This document shows, piece by piece, positions 55,616 to 64,000 of a stretch of 64,000 bases of DNA. The notes beneath the pieces are model-generated. The model saw nothing but the letters and a program-made list of their open reading frames with translations, did not search any database and was not told the origin of the DNA. How positions within the stretch are numbered: the first letter of the stretch is position 1; every line of letters starts with the position of its first letter. The position numbers and the translations under genes were made by a program. The stretch is taken from NCBI GenBank assembly GCA_024349245.1, contig JALDNG010000547.1, forward strand, positions 59,895 to 123,894, given 5' to 3'. The DNA is from Neodontobutis hainanensis (Eukaryota; Chordata; Actinopteri; Gobiiformes; Odontobutidae).

Positions 55616-57355
55616 GTGAGCATAAGAGGAGTCTGCAGCAGAGATGTGAAAGTGTGTCTGAAGGAACTGAAACAGGAAGTAGAACGGCTCTGAACAGGAT
55701 CTACACTGAGCTGTACATCACAGAGGTCAGTGAAGAGGTCAGTACCCAACATGAGGTCAGCCAGCTGGAGACTCAGTCCAAGAAGAGTGTCCATGACGCT
55801 CCAATCAGGTGCCACGACATCTTTAAAGCGTTAGCGTCCGATCAGAAGCCCATCAGAGTGGTGCTGACCAACGGCGTGGCTGGAGTGGGAAAGACCTTCT
55901 CGGTTCTGAAGTTCACTCTGGACTGGGCCCAGGGCTTAGAGAACCAGGAGGTGGATCTGGTGGTGCCCCTGTCGTTCAGAGAGCTGAACCTGGTCCCAGA
56001 GCAGGACTACAGTCTGCTGACGCTGATACAGCTTTTCAATCCAACGCTACAGAAGCTGACGGCAAAGACGCTGGCCGACAGGAAACTCCTGTTCATCTTC
56101 GACGGCCTCGATGAGTGCAGACTGCCTCTGAATTTACACAAATGTCAGGTCATCTCTGAGGTCACACAGAGGTCACAGGTCAACGTGCTGTTGGTAAACC
56201 TCATCAGAGGCACACTGCTTCCTTCTGCCCTTATATGGATCACCTCCCGACCGGCAGCAGCCAATCAGATCCCTGCGAGGTGTGTGGACAGGGTCACAGA
56301 GGTCAGGGGCTTCACTGAGGCCCAGAAGGAGGAGTACTTCAGGAAGAGGTTCACAGATGAAGAGCTGTGTGACAGAGTCCTCTCCCACATCAAGACGTCC
56401 AGGAGCCTCCACATCATGTGCCAGATCCCAGTCTTCTGCTGGATCACAGCCACAGTCCTGGAGCACATGTTGGGAACCGAGCAGAGGACCACTGCCCCAG
56501 ACCCTGACCGACATGTACGCACACTTCCTGCTGGTGCAGACTCACAGGAAGAGGCTCAAGTACCAACACTCAACTCATCTACAGCTGACACAGGCCGACT
56601 GTGAAGTCCTTCTGAAGCTGGGGAGGCTGGCCTTTGAACATCTGCAGAAAGGAAACATCATGTTTTACCAAGAAGACCTGCAGCAGGTGGGTCTGGACCT
56701 GACCGAGGCCTCGGTCTACTCAGGACTTTGTACAGAGATCTTCAAACAAGAGACGCTCATCTTCCACAAATCAGTCTACTGCTTCGTTCATCTGAGCGTC
56801 CAGGAGTTTCTGGCTGCGCTTTACAGACACCACTGTTTTAACAACAACAACACAGAGGAACTCAAGAGGTTTCTGAGAGACTGGAAACAACTCAACAAAA
56901 GACATTTTCCTCAGAGACGCCATGGAAGAGTCCCTCCAAAGTTCAAATGGCCACCTGGACCTGTTTGTGCGCTTCCTTCACGGCCTCTCTCTGGAGTCCA
57001 ACCAGAGGCTTCTGGGAGCTCTGCTGGGTCCAACACAGATCGACTCAGAGACAAGACAAAGAGTCATAAACAACCTGAAGGAGATGAACACAGATGATAT
57101 CTCTCCTGACAGAAGCATCAACATCTTCCACTGTCTGACAGAGTTAAACGACCTCTCGGTCCATCAGCAGATCCAGGACTTCCTGAAGTCAGAGTACAGA
57201 TCAGAGGAGCTCTCTGAGATCCAGTGTTCAGCTCTGGCCTACATGCTGCAGATGTCAGAGGAGGTCCTGGATGAGCTGCACCTAAACAAGTACAACACTT
57301 CATTTGAAGGACGACGGAGACTGATCCCGGTCGTGAGGAACTGCAGAAAGGCTGT
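55616..57355 (+). pseudogene. NLR C FISNA-NACHT exon, two 2-nt deletions
   Basis: 1740 nt against an inferred 1744. Walker A at 55873-55896; Walker B LLFIFDGLDEC (Cys in place of Ser in A and B). The loss of ag at about 56485 (gcagagg for gcagagagg) leaves the frame at 56604. The original frame is regained only after the second loss (aaacaactc for aaacatgactc, about 56889). The open stretch 56922-57359 carries the NACHT-associated end to VVRNCRKA. Donor ctgt|gtaagt. Confidence 0.85.
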
Positions 57356-58285
57356 GTAAGTACTGTTTAAATATTTACTGAAAATTTTTAGTTTTGAGGA
57401 AAACCACTTTAGTCACAAACAGGAACTGTCATTAAGAAGGCAGTTTATTAAAATATTAAATTTCTGATTCAGGCTCAGGACACAGCTTTGAAAAATACTG
57501 TAAATAACCTGAAGCACTGCACATTATGGGATGTGTCATAGTTTTGTGACTGAACAGCTGCAGGGATTATGTGGGTCACTGAGTTTGGTGTCAATCATTT
57601 CCAGATGGTTTATGTGCCACTGTTTTTGTTCTTTCAATCTTTTAAACTTGATTTATTTCTGTAGCTCTGCTCTCGTCCTCGTGTCTCAGCCACAGTCGGC
57701 CACAGGACGGGCTTAAACACACACACCCCAACCTCACAGAGGACCACTGTCTGTGTCACTTGTTCTGTTTTCTTTTGTTTTTGTCAGTGTCTTTGTAAAA
57801 TGCACAATGTTGCTGAAATGAATGAAGCATAAATGTGAAATGAGTGAAAAGAGAGGACAGTAATAAGCCTCACTTTGGCTCCTGCTCATGGAGCATTCAT
57901 CCAAACACATTTAAAAACCCTTCATGTTTACAGCATGTTACAAAAGGACCTTCTGCTGAACTCTGAAGTGTTTTAGACTGAGAGCTCTGTAAATGTGGGG
58001 CTTCAGTCACAATTATATTTTTACAAGACTTTATTAAGCTTTGTGTCTGATTTTTCAACAGATGTGAGATATTTAGTGTTTTTAATATTTAGTTTAGTGT
58101 AAGGAGCTTTGACAAAGAAGAAAAGGTTGGGACAATAATGAAAAACAGTAAAATATGTTTGTATCTGTTGCAGCTGGAGATAGTTTTAAACTTTGAATTT
58201 AAAGTGAATAAATGTAGTTCTGTGACCTGGACGACTGAGAACCTTTACATCTCTAATGTTTGACTTAATGTTACTGTGTTTACAG
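57356..58285. other. NLR C intron, module sequence, no gene
   Basis: Collinear with 6494-7421 in A. Contains the usual aaatgcacaatgttgctgaa and caaagaagaaaaggttggg segments. Confidence 0.6.
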
Positions 58286-58456
58286 ACTTTCTTATTGTGG
58301 ACTCTCAAAGATTGACTGTGAAGTTCTGTCGTCGGCTCTGAAGTCCAGTCCCTCTCACCTGAGAAAACTGGACCTGAGTCTTAATGACTTAGACTCAGGA
58401 ATGAAGGAGTTGTGTGAAGGACTATTGAGTCCAAACTGTCGACTGGAGACTCTGAG
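58286..58456 (+). CDS. NLR C LRR exon 1
   Basis: 171 nt, open: LSYCGLSKIDCEV, LDLSLNDLDSGMK, CRLETLR. Same borders and phase as the other LRR exons. Confidence 0.85.
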
Positions 58457-59429
58457 GTCAGTCACTGGTCCTTCTCTTCTTTTCTCTGACTCTTGGGTTT
58501 GAACAAACAGCTCATAAAGTCACACTGTGTCATGTTTATGAGAGGGATGCTTGGCCAAAGAACAAATGAAAAGTCTTCAGTAAATCAGTGTCAGTCTTTT
58601 TCCAATCCACCGAGCTCAGAAATAGTGTGTTGTACTTTCTCCTCTTTTTTTGATCCATAAAAGTCCAGAGCTTCTCTTTGAACCAGATCACTTTAAAAAG
58701 TCATATTTTCATTTACATCTGAATGTAAAAGAAAATGTGTCTTGGACAAACGTAAAAGAAGAAAGAGTTTGATGGAGACAGACTTTGGACTTTTACAAAC
58801 TGTGGTATTTTCCTGAAAAACTGAGCTGTGTCTCGTCCTGAGACACGTCAGAGCTTTGAGGATTTTATGAAAGCATTAGAACAACACACGAGGAAATGAA
58901 AGTATAAAACTGATAACTCCACAAATGTAGAGATAATGGTGCAGGAGATGTGTGAGTTTTCTATTTTTTCTGCTTTTTTTACAAAGTTTGTCAAGTGATT
59001 TTTTTTCCAAGTCTCTAAATCAAGCTGTGTCTCATTTAAATACTCTCCTCCACAGTTTATTTCTCTTTTATTTGTGAAACAGGAACTCCCAAAAACATGG
59101 TCAGTGAGACAGTCCCAAAGTTAAACTGTGAAAGCACCATTTCTGCATCAAAAACATCTTTTGTGATGCTGCATCACTTCAGTCGATCTGAGCCTGTAAC
59201 TGGAGCCATTCTTAACATTTACAATAAAAACACATCTTTAGAGCCTTTTCTTTTGAAGTGGAACTTTACAGATAAATAGTTTGCCCGGTTTCTGCTGTAA
59301 ACTCATGTAAATCACTGAAACAGAGGTCAAACTAGTTTAGACACAAGAGGATAGTTGGTGCTACATTTATCGACCAACATAAGGCCATAAGCTTTCAAAG
59401 TCCAGTCTGTCAGACGACACACTTTAAAT

Positions 59430-59766
59430 GGTAAATGACATGCATTTACTGTATATTGTGCTTTTTTGCACCTTTCTCAGGCCCCAAAGCACTTTACATG
59501 GTGCTTCCACTCGCCCCATTCACACACATTCTCACCTGAGGCAGACAGAGAGGGGGGGCTGCCATACAAACGGCCTTCTCCGACCACCACCAAACACACC
59601 GCTACAGTCACACACATTCATTCACCAGTGCTACGGACACTGGAGGGAAGGTGGGTTAAGTGTCTTGCCCAAGGACACAACAACAGTATAAACAGGGGAT
59701 AGTGGGAATCAAACCACCAACCTTCTGGTTTTAGGACGACTGCTCTGCCACTGAATCACTTCGTCC
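59430..59766 (+). mobile_element. Non-autonomous fish repeat in NLR C intron
   Basis: About 337 bp flanked by a 9-bp duplication actttaaat (59421-59429 and 59767-59775). Contains caaagcactttaca, tcttgcccaaggacaca and aaccttctggtttt, hallmarks of a widespread teleost repeat. No ORF. Family name not assigned. Confidence 0.7.
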
Positions 59767-59779
59767 ACTTTAAATTTTT

Positions 59780-61331
59780 CAGTGGGGCAAAAAAAGTATT
59801 TATTCAGCCTCCAGTTGTGCAAGTTCTCCCGCTTAAAAAGATAAGAGGCCTGTAATTTTCATCATAGGTTCACTTCAACTATGAGAGTCAGAATGTTGGA
59901 AAGAATCCAGGAAATCACATTGTAGGATTTTTAATTAATTGGTAAATTCCTCGGTAAAATAAGTATTTGGTCACCGACAAAAAAGCAAGATTTCTGTCTC
60001 TCACAGACCTGTAACTTCTTCTTTAAGAGGCTCCTCTGTCCTCCACTTGTTACCTGTATTAATGGCACCTGTTTGAACTTGTTTTCAGAATAAAAGACAT
60101 CTGTCCACAACCTCAAACAATTAGACTCCAAACTCCACTGTGGCCAAGACCAAAGAGCTGTCAAAGGACTAGAAACAAAACTGTAGACCTGCTCCAGGCT
60201 GGGAAAACTGAATCTGCACTAGATAAGCAGCTTGGTGTGTGAAGAGTCCTGTGGGAGTAATTATTAGAAAATGGAAGACATACAAGACACTGATAATCTC
60301 CCTCAATCTGGGGCTCCACGCAAAATCTCACCCCGTGAGGTCAAAATGATCACAAGAACAGTGAGCAAACATCCCAGAAGCACACGGGGGACCTTGTGTA
60401 TGACCTGCAGAGAGCTGGGACCAAAGGAACAAAGGCTACCATCAGTAACACACTACGCCTCCAGGGACTCAAATCCTGCAGTGCCAGACGTGTCTCCTGC
60501 TTAAGCCAGGACATGTCCGGGCTTGTCTGAAGTTTGCTAGAGAGCATTTGGATGATCCAGAAGAGGATTGGGAGAATGTCATATGGTCAGATAAAACAAA
60601 ATAGAACTTTTTGGTAAAAACTCAACTTGTCATGTTTGGAGGAGAAAGAACACCAAACCAACTGTGAAGCATGGGGTGGAAACATCCTGCTTTGGGGCTG
60701 TTTTTCTGCAAAGGGACCAGGACGACTGATCCGTGTAAAGGAAAGAATGAATGGGGCCATGTATCGTGAGATTTTGAGTAAAAACCTCCTTCCATCAGCA
60801 ACGACATTGAAGATGTGGCTGGGTCTTTCAGCAGGACAAGGATCCCAAACACATCGCCCGGACAACGAAGGAGTGGCTTTGTAAGAAGCATTTCAAGGTC
60901 CTGGAGTGGCCAATCCGATCTCCAGATCTCAACCCCATAGACAATCTTTGGAGGGAGTTTAAAATCCAAAAGCTCCCCTGCTCTAGAGGAGATGTATCTG
61001 GAGGAATGTTCAAACTACCAGCAACAGTGTCACAACCTTGTGGAGACTCACAGAAAACGTTTGACCTCTGTCATTGTCAACAAAGGGTCTATAACAAATT
61101 ATTGAGATGAACTTTTGTTATTGACCAAATACTTATTTTCCAACATAATTTGAAAATCAATTCTTTAAAAATCAGACAATGTGATTTTTATGGATTTTTT
61201 ATTTTTTCTCATCATTCTGTCTCTCATAGTTGAAGTGAACCTATGATGATGGAAATGACAGGCCTCTCTCATCTTTTAATCGGGAGAACTTGCACAATCG
61301 CTGGCTGACTAAATTCTTATTTGCTCCAATG
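59780..61331 (+). mobile_element. Tc1-like DNA transposon, degenerate
   Basis: Begins cagtggggcaaaaaaagtat and ends, in complement, with the related cattggagcaaataag. Inverted repeats of more than 100 bp include tgtgcaagttctcccg and ggttcacttcaactatgag. Sits 4 bp after the preceding element's target duplication and runs into an LTR fragment. No clean TA duplication. Confidence 0.85.
60271..61110 (+). pseudogene. Tc1-like transposase pseudogene
   Basis: Broken frames hold the N-terminal helix-turn-helix side (KISPREVKMITRTVSKHPRS), then DPEEDWENVIWSD (first catalytic Asp region, followed by a stop in place of normal sequence), WGCFSAKGPGRLI with ERMNGAMYREIL, and SPDLNPIDNLWREFK near 60920-60965. 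Several frameshifts and stops; not functional. Confidence 0.85.
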
Positions 61332-61845
61332 TTATAAAAAGTTCTTTCAGATTAAAGAGAGATGATGAAAACCACTTACAATTTAAAAATGAATGATCAG
61401 GTTCATTTCTTACAAGAAGAAGCAAAGTACAAACTTGTAAACAAGGATGGAGTTTGTCAAAGTAAACAAGAGATGAAGACATGAGGTTTTATATCCAGCA
61501 GTTGGTCCAGTGTTAGGAGGCGTATGTTCACACTTTTCCATGACAGGTTCCCAGGGGCAGGATGTAGGTGGCTATGTCTATGTTTGATTTGCTCGAAGGA
61601 CATGACATTAGCAGAACCAAGAGCAACAGAACTTGATAACAAGAAGAAATATACAATTCTCACGTTTAAGCTGAACAGACATAAAACCTAGATGTGAAGT
61701 GTAGACTATGGCAGGAGTGAAAACCCAGCAGGGCAGCTGAACTAGCCTAAGTACATTTGAGCATTCGATAAATGACCTATCGCTGGGAAAAACTCTCCTG
61801 CCCCCCTCCCTCTCCCCAAGACGTTGCAATCCACAAACAAGGCAG
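61330..61845 (-). mobile_element. LTR-family fragment with internal remnant
   Basis: Starts tgttataaaaag at the end of the Tc1 element. Carries ttcttacaagaagaagcaaa and tgaggttttatatccag like the 8149 LTR. It then has the internal segment aacccagcagggcagctga, which matches 8605-8640. NLR intron homology resumes at about 61846. Divergent, no coding frame. Confidence 0.55.
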
Positions 61846-62342
61846 TGTCTTTGTAAAATGCACAATGTTGCTGAAATGAATGAAGCATAAATGTGAAATG
61901 AGTGAAAAGAGAGGACAGTAATAAGCCTCACTTTGGCTCCTGCTCATGGAGCATTCATCCAAACACATTTAAAAACCCTTCATGTTTACAGCATGTTACA
62001 AAAGGACCTTCTGCTGAACTCTGAAGTGTTTTAGACTGAGAGCTCTGTAAATGTGGGGCTTCAGTCACAATTATATTTTTACAAGACTTTATGAAGCTTT
62101 TTGTCTGATTTTTCAACAGATGTGAGATATTTAGTGTTTTTAATATTTAGTTTAGTGTAAGGAGCTTTGACAAAGAAGAAAAGGTTGGGACAATAATGAA
62201 AAACAGTCAAATATGTTTGTATCTGTTGCAGCTGGAGATAGTTTTAAACTTTGAATTTAAAGTGAATAAATGTAGTTCTGTGACCTGGACGACTGAGAAC
62301 CTTTACATCTAAATGTTTGACTTAATGTTACTGTGTTTACAG

Positions 62343-62513
62343 ACTTTCTGGCTGTGGACTCTCAAAGATTCACTGTGAAGTTCTGTCGTCGGCTCTGAAG
62401 TCCAGTCCCTCTCACCTGAGAGAACTGGACCTGAGTCTTAATGACTTAGACTCAGGAATGAAGGAGTTGTGTGAAGGACTATTGAGTCCAAACTGTCGAC
62501 TGGAGACTCTGAG
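62343..62513 (+). CDS. NLR C LRR exon 2
   Basis: 171 nt, open: LSGCGLSKIHCEV, LDLSLNDLDSGMK, CRLETLR. Lies 4.06 kb after LRR exon 1 because of the transposon block. Last NLR exon seen in the window. Confidence 0.85.
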
Positions 62514-63126
62514 GTCAGTCACTGGTCCTTCTCTTCTTTTCTCTGACTCTTGGCTTTGAACAAACAGCTCATAAAGTCACACTGTATCATGTTTATGAGA
62601 GGGATGCTTGGCCAAAGAACAAATGAAAAGTCTTCAGTAAATCAGTGTCAGTCTTTTTCCAATCCACCGAGCTCAGAAATAGTGTGTTGTACTTTCTCCT
62701 CTTTTTTTGATCCATAAAAGTCCAGAGCTTCTCTTTGAACCAGATCACTTTAAAAAGTCATATTTTCATTTACATCTGAATGTAAAAGAAAATGTGTCTT
62801 GGACAAACGTAAAAGAAGAAAGTGTTTGATGGAGGCAGACTTTGGACTTTTACAAACTGTGGTATTTTCCTGAAAAACTGAGCTGTGTCTCGTCCTGAGA
62901 CACGTCAGAGCTTTGAGGATTTTATGAAAGCATTAGAACAACACACGAGGAAATGAAAGTATAAAACTGATAACTCCACAAATGTAGAGATAATTGTGCA
63001 GGGGATGTGTGAGCTTTCTCTTTTTTCTGCTTCTTTTACAAAGTTCACATCAAGTGTCATTTTGTTCCGAGTCTCAAACCTTCTTAAATCGAGCTGTGCC
63101 TCATTTAAATACTCTCTCTCTCTCTA

Positions 63127-63519
63127 GGGTGCACGTGGCAGAGTGGTTAGCACTCCTGCCTTACAGCAAGAAGGTTGTGAGTTCAAAACCCGGCCGACTC
63201 AAACATTCTTGGCCGACTCTGGTCTTTCTGTGAGGAGTCTGCATGTCCTCCACGTGTTACCGTGGCTTCTCTCCGGGTACTCCGGCTTCCTCCCACCGTC
63301 CAAAGACATGCATGTATAGGTTAATTGGCAACTCTAAAGTGTCCCTAGTGAACGAATGTAAGAGTGAATGTTTGTCTCTATGTGTCAGCCCTGCGACTAA
63401 CTGGCCACTGTCCAGGGTGTACCCCGCCTCAGGCCCAAAGCTGCTGGGATAGGCTCCAGCCACCCGCGACCCCTAACGGGACAAAGCGGTAGAAAATGAA
63501 TGAATGAATGAATGAATGT
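63127..63519 (+). mobile_element. tRNA-derived SINE with (AATG)n tail
   Basis: The head has an A-box-like tggcagagtggttagca and a B-box-like ggttgtgagttcaaa spaced as in a tRNA promoter. The body has tacccgcctcaggccc and gggataggctccagcc-type sequence common in fish genomes. The tail is agaaaatg followed by aatg repeats (63495-63518). Inserted at a ctctctct run in the NLR C intron. Confidence 0.75.
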
Positions 63520-64000
63520 TGGAACTAATTTTATTTTAATAAAACTATAAAACTAATGTAAAGTTTGTCCTTTTAATTCAACTCAGAAAAATGTTTAAAC
63601 CAGCGCTGGGTCACAACACGTAGTTAACAGGAGGTCAGCCCACGTGTTGTGCTCCTGGTCAACTCAATGCTCAAAAGGTCCTAACCTTCGGCCACACCTC
63701 TCACAGGAGAGGGCACTTCCTGCTTTGAATCAGTAGTTTTCCAATATGTCCAGCCAGGGCTGACCAACTGGTTCTAACTGAGGTATTTAGTGTCCTAATC
63801 TATCCTCTATCTAATCCTAATTTTAGTAAACCAATCAGAAATTGTATTGTTAATACCAGATGGTACTTTCATTTTGATTGCAAGAGTGCGTAAATTATGT
63901 AAACTTTTAGGTAATGAGCCATCAGGGGCAGTATTATTTGCTATTAATGTACATTATTTATCTTCAAACATAGAACAAACCTTTCAGTAAATATATCCAA
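63520..64000. other. Window end, unassigned intron or insertion DNA
   Basis: Does not match the NLR introns of A or B. No coding frame supported. May be part of another transposable element or NLR C intron sequence absent from the other copies. Confidence 0.3.

Larger units (their letters stand above)
53332..62513 (+). pseudogene. NLRC3-like NLR gene C, frame-disrupted, 3' end outside window
   Basis: Third copy with exons 53332-53453, 53673-53792, 54677-54861, 55616-57355, 58286-58456 and 62343-62513. No terminal LRR or stop exon is seen before 64000. Exon 1, the peptide exon and the RING exon are intact. The large exon has two 2-nt losses, at about 56485 and 56889. Unlike A and B, it keeps the base at the ggtttctga site. 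Two 2-nt losses shift frame twice, so the protein would end early unless these are assembly errors. Otherwise the architecture and splice sites equal those of A. Confidence 0.8.
52490..64000 (+). repeat. Duplicated block, unit C (runs off the window)
   Basis: Third copy. Homology to 575-1250 of A begins in patches at 52490, is interrupted by an LTR fragment at 52543, and is continuous from about 52700. The NLR exons start at 53332. The end of the gene and its flank lie beyond 64000. Confidence 0.8.

Noticed and set aside
1..64000. CRISPR arrays, bacterial operons, prophage or plasmid systems
   Set aside because: The tandem arrays have no spacers, genes are spliced with GT-AG introns, and all mobile elements are eukaryotic types.

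Overview
The window reads as a teleost fish nuclear genome. It has spliced genes with GT-AG introns, a FISNA-NACHT-LRR (NLRC3-like, fish NLR-C) gene cluster, and fish-type transposons (Tc1-like, hAT-like, non-LTR LINEs, LTR elements, a tRNA-derived SINE). There is no bacterial or viral gene organisation. Species cannot be named from the sequence alone.

Layout. Three tandem copies of one NLR gene lie head-to-tail on the + strand, each inside a larger duplicated block. Unit A spans about 1-18430, with coding exons 1251-12052. Unit B spans about 23651-46434, exons 24679-39041. Unit C spans about 52490 to the window end, exons 53332-62513, with the 3' end outside the window. Each gene has the same exon order: a 122-nt start exon, a short peptide exon of 120-126 nt (duplicated in A), a RING-finger exon, one large FISNA-NACHT exon of ancestral length 1744 nt, several symmetric LRR exons of 171-174 nt, then a divergent last LRR exon and a 10-nt exon holding the stop (seen in A and B). 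Predicted splice phases match across all the junctions followed.

Integrity. The large exon is frame-disrupted in all three copies: one 1-nt loss in A, four 1-nt losses in B, two 2-nt losses in C. B also has a frameshift in the RING exon and one in an LRR exon. A is nearly intact; B is probably a pseudogene; C is disrupted or mis-assembled. The coding copies are near-identical except for small hypervariable windows in the peptide exon and at the exposed LRR positions, which suggests recent duplication, gene conversion and diversifying selection on the ligand-facing surface.

Between the genes. A-B intergenic DNA (12.1-23.6 kb) carries a relic L1-like LINE on the minus strand (repeated in unit B) and a non-duplicated stretch (18.4-23.6 kb) with fragments of an unrecognised, probably dead gene. 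B-C intergenic DNA carries a 21-bp minisatellite (42.4-43.6 kb), a LINE, a solo LTR, a 3.2-kb minisatellite of about 58 units of 54/57 bp with a ~1.1-kb higher-order repeat (47.4-50.6 kb), and a 12-bp minisatellite (51.1-51.8 kb). The 54/57-bp unit appears to derive from a single-copy segment still present in units A and B.

Transposons inserted after duplication break the introns: a LINE with a nested solo LTR (25.6-27.0 kb), an hAT-like element (35.85-36.4 kb), a block of three adjacent elements (59.4-61.8 kb) and a SINE (63.1-63.5 kb).
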